A program made the translations under genes and the position numbers. From assembly GCA_905203045.1 (NCBI GenBank), contig CAJKUH010000011.1, forward strand, positions 1 through 64,000: DNA of 64,000 nt. Reading direction: 5' to 3'. This DNA comes from an uncultured Eggerthella sp. Its GTDB lineage: Bacteria; Actinomycetota; Coriobacteriia; Coriobacteriales; Eggerthellaceae. Within the stretch, counting starts at the first letter, position 1. Every line of letters starts with the position of its first letter. Positions 25,344 to 33,665 of this stretch are shown here, piece after piece. The notes under the pieces were generated by a model that was given only the letters and a program-made list of their open reading frames with translations, was not told where the DNA came from and did not search any database.

Positions 25344-26948
25344 ATGGCAAAGCACATCTTCGTAACTGGCGGCGTTGTTTCCTCCCTGGGCAAGGGCATC
25401 ACGGCGGCATCGCTGGGCCATCTGCTCAAAGCCCGTGGGTACAAAGTGACCATGCAGAAGATGGATCCGTATTTGAACGTGGACCCTGGTACCATGAGCC
25501 CCTTCCAGCATGGTGAGGTGTTCGTTACCGACGATGGTCACGAAGGCGACCTTGACCTGGGACACTATGAGCGTTTTATCGACGAGAGCCTTTCGCGCGA
25601 ATCCAACTTCACGCAAGGCTCCATTTACAAAAGCCTTATTGCCCGTGAGCGCCGCGGTGATTTTCTGGGCGGCACCGTGCAGGTTATCCCTCATGTGACC
25701 AATGCCATCAAAGAGCGCTTGTACCGCATCGCCGAGCAGTCGAACGCCGACATCGTGATCTCTGAAATCGGCGGCACCATCGGCGACATCGAGTCGCAGC
25801 CCTTCATCGAAGCGGCGCGTCAGTTCAAGAAAGAACGCCCTTACGGCGATGTGCTGTTCGTGCATGTGACGCTGGTGCCTTACATTGCTGCAGCTCATGA
25901 GGTTAAAACGAAGCCGACCCAGCACAGCGTGAAGGAGCTGCGTTCCATCGGCGTGCAGCCTGACTTCATCGTATGCCGCTCCGACCACGAAATCTCCGAT
26001 AGCGTGCGTGAAAAGATCGCCCTGTTCTGCGACGTGGCCCCTGAAGATGTGCTGGCCTGCATCGACGCGCCTTCCATTTACCAGGTGCCGCTTGCCTTGC
26101 ATGATCAGGAGTTCGACACCAAGGTGCTGAAGCGCTTGGGCCTGGAGCAGCCGGAAATCGACCTGACGCCTTTGAAGACGTTCCTTTCCGCAGCGGAAAA
26201 CGTCGAGGGTCAGGTGGATATTGCGGTTGTGGGCAAGTACGTAAGCCTGCCCGACGCCTATCTTTCCATCATCGAGGCGCTCTACCACGCCGGCGTTGCC
26301 AATGGCGTGCATGCGGAAGTGCACCTGATCGACGGCGAAGAGCTGAATGCCGAAAACGTGGCGGAAACGCTGGGCAACATGGACGGTATCCTGGTGCCGG
26401 GCGGATTCGGCCAGCGTGCCTTTGAGGGCAAGATCGAGGCGGCGCGCTATGCCCGTGAAAACAACATTCCGTTCCTGGGAATTTGCCTGGGACTTCAGGC
26501 TGCGGTGTGCGAATTCGCTCGCAACGTTGCCGGCCTTACCGGTGCCACCTCTGCTGAATTCGACGAAAACGCCGACCATACGGTGATCGATTTGATGCCC
26601 GAGCAGGAAGACGTCGAGGAAAAGGGCGGTACCATGCGTTTGGGCGCTTACCCGTGCAAGCTGGAAAAGGATTCGCTTGCCTATGAGGTGTACGGCGAAG
26701 AGGTGATTTACGAGCGCCATCGTCATCGCTACGAGGTGAACAACGCCTACCGTGACACACTTGTCAACGCTGGCTTGCGCATCTCGGGCCTTTCTCCCGA
26801 TGGCCGCCTGACCGAAATGATCGAGATTCCCGGCCATCCGTGGTTCTTGGCAAGCCAGGGTCACCCCGAGTTCAAGAGCCGCCCCACCAAGCCCCATCCG
26901 CTGTTCAAGGGGTTCGTGGGTGCTGCATTGAAGCGCAAGAACGCTTAA
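25344..26948 (+). CDS. pyrG: CTP synthase
   Basis: Converts UTP to CTP with glutamine and ATP; 534 aa, full length. The N-terminal amidoligase domain has FVTGGVVSSLGKGITAASLG and the C-terminal glutamine amidotransferase has the cysteine in GICLGLQ, with His-Glu in HPEF completing the triad. GAAGGAGA precedes the ATG. It stands alone between two terminators. Confidence 0.97.
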   Translation: MAKHIFVTGGVVSSLGKGITAASLGHLLKARGYKVTMQKMDPYLNVDPGTMSPFQHGEVFVTDDGHEGDLDLGHYERFIDESLSRESNFTQGSIYKSLIARERRGDFLGGTVQVIPHVTNAIKERLYRIAEQSNADIVISEIGGTIGDIESQPFIEAARQFKKERPYGDVLFVHVTLVPYIAAAHEVKTKPTQHSVKELRSIGVQPDFIVCRSDHEISDSVREKIALFCDVAPEDVLACIDAPSIYQVPLALHDQEFDTKVLKRLGLEQPEIDLTPLKTFLSAAENVEGQVDIAVVGKYVSLPDAYLSIIEALYHAGVANGVHAEVHLIDGEELNAENVAETLGNMDGILVPGGFGQRAFEGKIEAARYARENNIPFLGICLGLQAAVCEFARNVAGLTGATSAEFDENADHTVIDLMPEQEDVEEKGGTMRLGAYPCKLEKDSLAYEVYGEEVIYERHRHRYEVNNAYRDTLVNAGLRISGLSPDGRLTEMIEIPGHPWFLASQGHPEFKSRPTKPHPLFKGFVGAALKRKNA

Positions 26949-26976
26949 TCCGCTATCGAATAAGTAAACTTCGGGG

Positions 26977-27011
26977 GAAGCCGAGCTGGGATGTCCAGCT
27001 CGGCTTCTTTT
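26977..27011 (+). terminator. Rho-independent terminator of pyrG
   Basis: A perfect 13-bp stem (26977-26989 with 26995-27007), 5-nt loop and TTTT. Confidence 0.88.
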
Positions 27012-27146
27012 GCTTTCGGTGCTGCAAAACCGGAGTGGAGCGGTTGGACCCTTGTCGTGGCGCGCTCTGCCTTGCCTTCGGGGCTTTGGCTCGCTCCGTG
27101 GCACTGTCGCTTGCTATAGTGGGAGGCGGGTTCGAGAGGGGGCGCT

Positions 27147-28037
27147 GTGTTCTACGTAGAGGATTATCTGGGCTATTTGGTTGCCGAGCGCGGCGCTGCC
27201 CCTGCTACGGTTGCTGCCTATCGCGGCGATCTGGAGTCGTACTGCGCCTTCTTGGCGGCGGAGCGGAAAGTGCAAAACGCCTACGAGGTGCAGCGCGAAG
27301 ATGTTGCCACGTTCGTTTCCGATTTGAGCGACAGGGGTTTTGCCCCTTCCACTATCGAGCGTCGCCTTTCGGTGGTGAAGGGGTACCATCGGTTTTTGGC
27401 GCGCGAGGGCTATGCCGAAACCGACCCGGCGCAAACCGTCCCTCTGCCGCGCAAGCCCCATTTGCTTCCCGATGTTTTGTCGGTTGCCCAAGTGACCAAG
27501 CTGCTTGACGGCCTGCCCAGCTCAACTCCGGTAGAAAAGCGCGATGCTGCCGTGCTCGAGGTTCTTTATGGGTGCGGCTTGCGCGTAAGCGAACTGGTGG
27601 GCCTTGATGTCGATCGTGTTTACTTCGACGAAGAGTGCCTGCGCGTGGTGGGCAAAGGGTCGAAGGAACGCGTGGTGCCGTTTTCGGGCATGGCAGTGCA
27701 GCGCATGCGTGCGTATCTCGAAGAAGCGCGCCCTGAGCTTACGTGCAGCACCGCCAAGCCGACCCCTGCGGTTTTCCTGAATGCTCGCGGTGGCCGCCTC
27801 ACGCGGCAAAGCGTCCATCGCATTGTGGCGAATGCCGGTATGGCCATCGGTATTGAGAATCTGCATCCCCATACGCTGCGGCATTCGTTTGCCACGCACT
27901 TGCTGGAAGGCGGTGCCGATTTGCGTGCCATCCAGGAAATGCTGGGACACGCCGACATCTCTACCACACAGATCTACACGCATATTCAAGCTTCGCATCT
28001 GAAAGAAGAGTACTTCGCCGCCCATCCTCGGGTATAG
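27147..28037 (+). CDS. xerD: Site-specific tyrosine recombinase XerD
   Basis: Resolves chromosome dimers at dif with XerC; 296 aa. The SAM-like N-terminal core-binding domain (residues 1-90) is followed by a catalytic domain with Arg in GCGLRVSEL, Lys in GKGSKERVV, His-x-x-Arg in HTLRHSFATHLLE, His in LGHADISTT and the Tyr nucleophile in QIYTH. It starts with GTG behind GAGAGGGGG. No attachment sites, phage or transposon genes surround it, so it is a housekeeping recombinase. Confidence 0.93.
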   Translation: MFYVEDYLGYLVAERGAAPATVAAYRGDLESYCAFLAAERKVQNAYEVQREDVATFVSDLSDRGFAPSTIERRLSVVKGYHRFLAREGYAETDPAQTVPLPRKPHLLPDVLSVAQVTKLLDGLPSSTPVEKRDAAVLEVLYGCGLRVSELVGLDVDRVYFDEECLRVVGKGSKERVVPFSGMAVQRMRAYLEEARPELTCSTAKPTPAVFLNARGGRLTRQSVHRIVANAGMAIGIENLHPHTLRHSFATHLLEGGADLRAIQEMLGHADISTTQIYTHIQASHLKEEYFAAHPRV

Positions 28038-28069
28038 CGCCTTTGCGGGACGGATGGGTTTGGCGAAGT

Positions 28070-28120
28070 CCCCACCATGCCCCACCGTGTTCTCCCCGAA
28101 TCTCCCACTTTCTCCCCCTT
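28070..28120 (-). promoter_or_regulatory. Distal MraZ-box-like array (five units)
   Basis: Read on the minus strand, GGGAG occurs three times at exact 10-bp spacing (complement of CCC at 28114, 28104 and 28094), then TGGGG occurs twice at 10-bp spacing (28081 and 28071). Enteric MraZ binds direct repeats of TGGGN separated by 5 nt, the same period. The array lies 340-390 nt upstream of mraZ. Confidence 0.5.
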
Positions 28121-28237
28121 GGTGCCCGTTTCGGCCGCCAAAGCCGTTCCACGGGTGCTTTTCTGGCTTGAAACGGGGTGCATGAGCGCAATTTATGGTG
28201 AAGATGTAGGCACAGCCTATGTGATTCCATTTATTTC

Positions 28238-28253
28238 CCCACTTTGCCCCACA
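28238..28253 (-). promoter_or_regulatory. Middle MraZ-box-like pair
   Basis: On the minus strand GTGGGGCAAA is followed directly by GTGGGGAAAT, two units with a 10-bp period that fit TGGGN-N5-TGGGN exactly. Confidence 0.5.
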
Positions 28254-28357
28254 CTCCTGTATTTCGATACATAGTGGTAATAGTTGCGGTTAAAACACAG
28301 TATATAGTGGTTGTCTTGATATATTGGCTCCCGCTAACAACATCAAGGGGGCGAAGA

Positions 28358-28380
28358 TGGGGGAGAATGTGGGAGAAAAT
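28358..28380 (+). promoter_or_regulatory. Promoter-proximal MraZ-box-like pair
   Basis: GGGAGAATGT (28361-28370) and GGGAGAAAAT (28371-28380) are adjacent direct repeats of 10 bp, ending 11 nt before the -35 box of the mraZ promoter. The best candidate for autoregulation by MraZ. Confidence 0.6.
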
Positions 28381-28391
28381 CCCATTTTGTG

Positions 28392-28420
28392 TTGCGGGGT
28401 GGCATGGCGTGGCATAAAAT
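28392..28420 (+). promoter_or_regulatory. mraZ (dcw) promoter
   Basis: TTGCGG (28392-28397), 17-nt spacer and TAAAAT (28415-28420). Transcription would start near 28427, giving a leader of about 29 nt before ATG 28456. Confidence 0.7.
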
Positions 28421-28455
28421 AACGTTCACGAGATACCCCAAGGAAGGAGGGAGGC

Positions 28456-28881
28456 ATGAGCGAACTTCTTGGTGAATTCAGTCGCAAGATTGATGCCAAG
28501 GGCCGTTTGTCTTTGCCTGCCGATTTCCGTAAGGCACTCTCCGACAATCTCAAAATGACGTTGAGCCTCGACGACTCGTGCTTGTACATCTTCGAAACCG
28601 AAGATTTCAACAAGTGGGTCGAAAACCTTTTCGAAGCGCAGGGCGGTTTCAATGTGGGTAACCGACAGATGGTTAACCTGAAGTTGAAGCTGAATTCCCG
28701 CGCTTCTAACTGTGAGGTCGACAACGCGGGCCGTATCAGCCTCTCCGCTTCGCTGCGCGAAAAGGTGGGGTTCGATAAGGACGTTGTCATCGTTGGCAAC
28801 GGCGATCATATTGAGATTTGGGATGAAGAGCGTTGGAACCAGTTCTTGCTTGACACGGATCTGACTTCCCTGTGCATGTAG
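28456..28881 (+). CDS. mraZ: Transcriptional regulator MraZ
   Basis: 141-aa DNA-binding protein made of two AbrB-like repeats, each with the DxKGR / DNAGRI type motif (IDAKGRLSLPADFR and VDNAGRISLSASLR). It forms rings that bind GGG direct repeats before the dcw cluster and represses it in other bacteria. AAGGAGGGAGG precedes the start. First gene of the dcw run; rsmH follows after 20 nt. Confidence 0.96.
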   Translation: MSELLGEFSRKIDAKGRLSLPADFRKALSDNLKMTLSLDDSCLYIFETEDFNKWVENLFEAQGGFNVGNRQMVNLKLKLNSRASNCEVDNAGRISLSASLREKVGFDKDVVIVGNGDHIEIWDEERWNQFLLDTDLTSLCM

Positions 28882-28901
28882 TTGGTTAGGACGCGCGAAC
28901 G

Positions 28902-29870
28902 ATGACAAGCGAATATCGGCATATTCCCGTTTTGCTCCCTGAGTGCATGAAGTACTTGAAGCTTTCCGCTGGAAAGACGTACGTTGATGCAACGCTCGGT
29001 GGGGCAGGGCATTCCCTTGAAGCTGCAAAGCTTATTGGCCCGACCGGCCATCTTCTGGGCATCGACCAGGACGATGTAGCACGTGCTGCCGCATCTGAAC
29101 GTCTGGCTGCCTTGCCTGATGAAGTTCGTCCAAAGGTCGATGTACTTGCCGGCAACTTCGGGGAATTGGATTCTCTTCTTGTTTCTGCCCAGATTCCCTC
29201 CATCGATGCCATCTTGTTCGACATCGGGGTTTCTTCAGTGCAGATCGACACGCCTTCTCGTGGCTTTTCCTTTAAGGAAACCGGCCCTCTTGATATGCGG
29301 ATGGATCCGAGTAACCAAACTTTAACCGCAGCTGAGATCGTCAACACCTATACCGCAGCAGATCTCACTCGGGTCATCCGCCATTACTCAGACGAGAAGT
29401 GGGCGAGTCGCATCGCCGATTTCATCGTGGCGGCTCGTGAAGAGGCGCCACTTGCCACAAGCGAGCAGCTTGTGGAAGTCATCAAGGCAGCGGTGCCCGC
29501 TTCGGCGCGCCGTGCAGGTGGCCATCCGGCGAAGAGAACCTTCCAGGCATTGCGAATCGAAGTGAACGGCGAGCTCGATGTGCTCAAGCGCGGGCTTGAG
29601 TCGGCTGTGCGCTGGCTTGCCCCAGGAGGACGCATCGCTGTTATCAGCTACCATTCCCTCGAAGATCGCATCGTGAAAGATTTCTTCCGCGAGTATTCGA
29701 AGGGGTGCACGTGTCCGCCCGATTTGCCCGTGTGCGTGTGTGGGAACAAGCCGATACTCAAAGTCATCACCCGCAAACCCGTGCTCCCATCCGCAGAGGA
29801 AATCGAGCGCAATCCACGCTCGCGCAGCGCGAAGCTTCGCGTAGCCGAACGCTTAGACGAAAACGCATGA
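28902..29870 (+). CDS. rsmH: 16S rRNA (cytosine1402-N4)-methyltransferase
   Basis: 322-aa S-adenosylmethionine-dependent enzyme (formerly MraW). HIPVLLPE at the N-terminus, DATLGGAGHS as the cofactor-binding loop, and the C-terminal NPRSRSAKLRVAER are all conserved. Full length. Second gene of the dcw cluster. Confidence 0.96.
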   Translation: MTSEYRHIPVLLPECMKYLKLSAGKTYVDATLGGAGHSLEAAKLIGPTGHLLGIDQDDVARAAASERLAALPDEVRPKVDVLAGNFGELDSLLVSAQIPSIDAILFDIGVSSVQIDTPSRGFSFKETGPLDMRMDPSNQTLTAAEIVNTYTAADLTRVIRHYSDEKWASRIADFIVAAREEAPLATSEQLVEVIKAAVPASARRAGGHPAKRTFQALRIEVNGELDVLKRGLESAVRWLAPGGRIAVISYHSLEDRIVKDFFREYSKGCTCPPDLPVCVCGNKPILKVITRKPVLPSAEEIERNPRSRSAKLRVAERLDENA

Positions 29871-29916
29871 ACGGAACTGCCGTTATAAACCAGTAAAGCA
29901 GCAAGGAGGTAAGCAG

Positions 29917-30387
29917 ATGTCAAGTGCGCCCGCATATCGCTACGATCATGCCGCCGCACGCCCTGCTCGCCAGCCTGAAAGCTCTCCTTCCGTTCGCGTT
30001 GTTCCCGGTCGCAAGCACACCGCTTATCCCACACTTTCCGATGGTGCCGTACTGGGCATCAAGGCCCTTATTGCCTGCGTGATCGTATTCCTGATCATCG
30101 GTTTTGTACGTGTTGGCCTTTCCTCCGCTGCGTACAGCATCGCCTCGCAGTCAAGCGACTTGCGCTCTCAGATCTCCGATGCCCGTACCACGGGCGAATC
30201 GCTCGCTGTTCAGGAAAGCCTTCTTTCCAACCCCAACAACATCCGCACTGAGGCCCAAGAGCGCCTTTCCATGACCGCAGGCTCCAGCGCTTCCACCATG
30301 ACCCTTTCCGCCGACCCCGTTGCCATCGATTCCGCCGGCAACCTTTCCTTCTCGGAAAGCGTTTCCCGCCTAACCGCAGAGGGATAA
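29917..30387 (+). CDS. ftsL: FtsL-like cell division protein
   Basis: 156-aa bitopic membrane protein. A cytoplasmic tail (1-48) is followed by one membrane segment (about 49-70), a short coiled-coil region (about 72-105) and a Ser-rich extracytoplasmic end. Sequence conservation in FtsL is low; the call rests on the single membrane helix, the coiled coil and the position between rsmH and the division transpeptidase. AAGGAGGT precedes the start. It is expected to form the FtsQLB-type complex that activates FtsW and FtsI. Confidence 0.8.
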   Translation: MSSAPAYRYDHAAARPARQPESSPSVRVVPGRKHTAYPTLSDGAVLGIKALIACVIVFLIIGFVRVGLSSAAYSIASQSSDLRSQISDARTTGESLAVQESLLSNPNNIRTEAQERLSMTAGSSASTMTLSADPVAIDSAGNLSFSESVSRLTAEG

Positions 30388-30393
30388 GCGCCC

Positions 30394-32166
30394 ATGGACG
30401 ATAGGTCCTCTTCGCGCCGCACTCAACGACAAGGCGCCCCATCTCGAAATTCCCGCCAACAGCAAGCACCGTCGCGCCAGCGTCGCGGGCGTGGTGCTAT
30501 GCATATGGACATGGACCTGTTCAACGGCCGCTTGGGCATTTTGATGCTCATCTTCTTTGCCTTCGCTGCCGTTCTTGCTATTCGCTTGGTATGGCTGCAG
30601 GTGATCGATGCACAGGCAAACCTCGATCGCGGGGCTTCGCGTGAGGTGACGGTCGATGTTCAGCCGCGCCGTGGCACCATTTACGACCGCAACGGCACCA
30701 TCCTCGCAACCACCGTTGATGCTTACAACGTGTTCTGCCATCCGCATATGATCGGTTCCGACAAGGTCGACCAGCTTGCGCAGGCCTTGGCCGATGCGTT
30801 TGGCGGCGACGTTCAGGACTACAAGAACAAGATCACGACCGATTCGAACTTCGTCTACCTTTACAAGGGTGCTGACGAAGCCGGCATGAACAAGATCAAG
30901 GACCTGGGCATCGACGGCGTCGATTTCGAGAAAACGACGAAGCGCGTCTACCCTTGCGGCTCGACGGGTAGCCAGATTATCGGCATCTTGAACTCAGACG
31001 GCAAAGCCCTTACCGGCCTCGAGCTGTACTACGACGATATCTTGGGCGGCACCGCCGGCCATAAAACCACGGAATACAGCAAGGAAGGCGTGCCCGTTCC
31101 CGGCTCGGAAAAAGTAACCGCCGAAGTGGTGAACGGTCAGGACATCGTGCTTTCCATTGACGTCGATATGCAGCAGAAGCTCGAGGAATCGCTGGCTTTG
31201 CGCGTCGATGAGGTTCAGGGCAAGGGCGGCTCGGCCATCCTGATGGATTCCGCGACCGGAGAAATCTATGCCTGCTCGTCCTCGCCGACATTCGACATCA
31301 CCAACCTGAGCGACATCAAGGAAGGCGCCACCAACCTTTCGGGCATCTCGTCGGCCTACGAGCCGGGCTCCATCATGAAGCCGCTTACCATGTTGGGTGC
31401 TCTGCTCGATGGCAAGGTGACGCTCGACTCCACCTACTACTGTCCTTCGGCTTTAAACGTTGACGGCTACACCATCACCGACTCGCATGAGCGTCCGTCG
31501 GAAGACATGAGCGTTTCCACCATCATCGCCGATTCGTCCAATGTGGGTATTTCCCTGGTGGCACGCGACCTTACCTTCACGCGTCTTGCCGAGTACATCC
31601 AGCAGTTCCAGCTGTGCGACAAGACCGGCGTCGACTACCCCGGTGAAGCATCGGGCAGCATCGCCTCGAAGAACGAATGGTCGACGGTCCAGGGCTACAA
31701 CATCAGTTTCGGTCAGGGCCTTACCACCACGCCTATCGAAATGGTGCGTTTCTACGGTGCTCTGGCAAACGATGGCGTTGCCTGCACCCCGCACTTCCTT
31801 ACCGATGTGCCCAGCGAATCCGACCGACGCAGTTACGATACGGCCCAATTGACCGACAACGCCGGTGCCATTACCGACCTTGAGTCGATGATGCAGCAAA
31901 CGGTTGAACGTGGTACCGGTACCGACGCCCAGATAAAGGGGTACCGCGTGGTTGGCAAGACCGGCACGGCGGAAATCGCCTCCGATTCCGGTGGTTACAA
32001 GAAGGGCATGTACAACATATCGTTCGTTGGCTACATGCCTGACACTTCCACGAATCTTGTGTGCTTCGTGGGGGCTACGGATGTTCCGGGCGAAAGGCAA
32101 ACCGTAGCAACGTTTCGAGATATAATGGCGTTTGCGATTGATCGCTACAACATCACTCAGAATTGA
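30394..32166 (+). CDS. ftsI: Division-specific peptidoglycan transpeptidase (class B PBP)
   Basis: 590-aa membrane-anchored penicillin-binding protein that cross-links septal peptidoglycan with FtsW. It has a basic Gln/Arg-rich tail (1-40), one membrane segment (about 45-66), a PBP dimerisation domain starting RRGTIYDRNG, and a transpeptidase domain with SxxK in YEPGSIMKP, SxN in DSSNVG and KTGTA. No C-terminal PASTA domain is seen. It starts 6 nt after ftsL. Confidence 0.93.
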   Translation: MDDRSSSRRTQRQGAPSRNSRQQQAPSRQRRGRGAMHMDMDLFNGRLGILMLIFFAFAAVLAIRLVWLQVIDAQANLDRGASREVTVDVQPRRGTIYDRNGTILATTVDAYNVFCHPHMIGSDKVDQLAQALADAFGGDVQDYKNKITTDSNFVYLYKGADEAGMNKIKDLGIDGVDFEKTTKRVYPCGSTGSQIIGILNSDGKALTGLELYYDDILGGTAGHKTTEYSKEGVPVPGSEKVTAEVVNGQDIVLSIDVDMQQKLEESLALRVDEVQGKGGSAILMDSATGEIYACSSSPTFDITNLSDIKEGATNLSGISSAYEPGSIMKPLTMLGALLDGKVTLDSTYYCPSALNVDGYTITDSHERPSEDMSVSTIIADSSNVGISLVARDLTFTRLAEYIQQFQLCDKTGVDYPGEASGSIASKNEWSTVQGYNISFGQGLTTTPIEMVRFYGALANDGVACTPHFLTDVPSESDRRSYDTAQLTDNAGAITDLESMMQQTVERGTGTDAQIKGYRVVGKTGTAEIASDSGGYKKGMYNISFVGYMPDTSTNLVCFVGATDVPGERQTVATFRDIMAFAIDRYNITQN

Positions 32167-32173
32167 GGTTCTC

Positions 32174-33661
32174 ATGACACAGAAGACATGCGGAGAGCTG
32201 TTCGAAGGTATTGATTGCACCATCATCGGCAACGCCGATGAACCGGTTTCCGGCATCGCCTATCGAAGCGATTGCGTGAAGCCGGGCGATGCGTTCTGCT
32301 GCATCGTTGGGCTGAAAAGCGACGGCCATTCCTACGCGCAGGATGCCATCGATCGTGGCGCGCGTGTTCTTATCGTTGAACGCAAAATCTACCTCGCCGA
32401 TGCCACCGACGTTACCGAAGTGGTGGTGAAGGATTCCCGTAAGGCTATGGCGCGCATGGCTTCGCGCTTCTACGACGAGCCTTCTAAGGCGTTTTCTTTG
32501 GTCGGCGTTACCGGCACCAACGGCAAAACGACTACTACCTATTTGGTTGACCATATCGCCCAGCATCTGGGCAACCGTACGGGTCTTATCGGCACGGTAG
32601 GCATCGAGGTAGGGGGCAAACATCTTCCTTCCTCCCATACCACCCCCGAGTCACCCGACTTGCAGGAGCTTTTCGCGCAGATGCGCGATGAGGACTGTGG
32701 CGTGGTTTCCATGGAAGTGAGCTCGCATGCGCTTGATCTTGACCGCACGTGGGCAACGTCCTTTTCGGTCACGGCGTTCACCAACCTTACCCAAGACCAT
32801 CTTGACTACCACAAGACGTTCGAGTCGTATTTCGCGGCCAAGGCGCGCCTGTTCTCGAAGGATTATCCCGCTAAGCGCGTTATCAACATCGAAAGTAAGT
32901 GGGGCAAAGAGCTTTTGAAGCGCTGCTCTGCCAACGAGGACGCCATCATTACCACGGGCTTCGACACGGCGGCGCAGATTCATCCGGTTGCCGTCGAGTA
33001 CGGTCAGGCGCAGACCACCGTTACCCTTTCGGTGCGTGGCCAGAACATCACGTTCACCTATCCGCTGGTAGGGCGCTTCAACGTCGAGAACATCATGACG
33101 GCATTCGGCGTTGCCATGCAGCTGGGCTACCTGCCTTCTGCCATTGCCGAAGCACTGCGTGATGCCCCGGCCGTACCTGGACGCCTGCAACGTATTCACA
33201 CCGCACACGACGGCGGCGTTTCGGTGTACGTTGACTATGCCCACACGCCTGATGCCCTGGAAAACGCCATTGCCTCGGTTTCCGCCCTGGTGGACGACGG
33301 CCACAAAACCCTGGTCGTGTTCGGCTGCGGTGGCGACCGCGATGCTTCGAAGCGTCCCATTATGGGCAAGGCGGCGCTTGCTGCCGACTACGCGGTGGTA
33401 ACGTCCGACAACCCCCGTACGGAAGATCCGCAAGCCATCATCGACGATATCCTTGACGGCATGCGCGAAGGCGTGGGCCGCTTCGACGTGGAGCCCGACC
33501 GTCGCAGTGCCATTGCACGTGCAATTGCCCACGCTTCGGCAGGCGACGCTGTGCTCATTGCCGGCAAGGGTCACGAGGATTATCAGATTGTGGGCACGGA
33601 AAAGCATCACTTCGACGACCGTGAAGTTGCTGCCGAAGAACTCGAGAAGGTGTTCGGTTAG
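32174..33661 (+). CDS. murE: UDP-MurNAc-tripeptide ligase MurE
   Basis: 495-aa ATP-dependent ligase adding the third amino acid of the peptidoglycan stem. GVTGTNGKTTTTYLV is the P-loop; the substrate motif reads SDNPRTEDP, where DNPR predicts meso-diaminopimelate, not lysine. I chose ATG 32174 (GAGG upstream) over the earlier in-frame start inside ftsI, because the family begins here. Confidence 0.95.
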   Translation: MTQKTCGELFEGIDCTIIGNADEPVSGIAYRSDCVKPGDAFCCIVGLKSDGHSYAQDAIDRGARVLIVERKIYLADATDVTEVVVKDSRKAMARMASRFYDEPSKAFSLVGVTGTNGKTTTTYLVDHIAQHLGNRTGLIGTVGIEVGGKHLPSSHTTPESPDLQELFAQMRDEDCGVVSMEVSSHALDLDRTWATSFSVTAFTNLTQDHLDYHKTFESYFAAKARLFSKDYPAKRVINIESKWGKELLKRCSANEDAIITTGFDTAAQIHPVAVEYGQAQTTVTLSVRGQNITFTYPLVGRFNVENIMTAFGVAMQLGYLPSAIAEALRDAPAVPGRLQRIHTAHDGGVSVYVDYAHTPDALENAIASVSALVDDGHKTLVVFGCGGDRDASKRPIMGKAALAADYAVVTSDNPRTEDPQAIIDDILDGMREGVGRFDVEPDRRSAIARAIAHASAGDAVLIAGKGHEDYQIVGTEKHHFDDREVAAEELEKVFG

Positions 33662-33665
33662 ATCC

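Larger units (their letters stand above)
28038..28455. other. Control region of the dcw cluster
   Basis: 418 nt without a gene. It contains three groups of GGG boxes spaced by exactly 10 bp and a good promoter 36 nt before mraZ; see the separate entries. The large size and the many boxes suggest that this is the main regulatory region of the cell-wall cluster. Confidence 0.7.

Noticed and set aside
27147..28037. Tyrosine recombinase as integrase of a mobile element
   Set aside because: Length and motifs fit XerD; there are no att repeats or cargo genes around it.
28070..28120. Repeat array as a CRISPR
   Set aside because: Period of 10 bp, no spacers and no cas genes.
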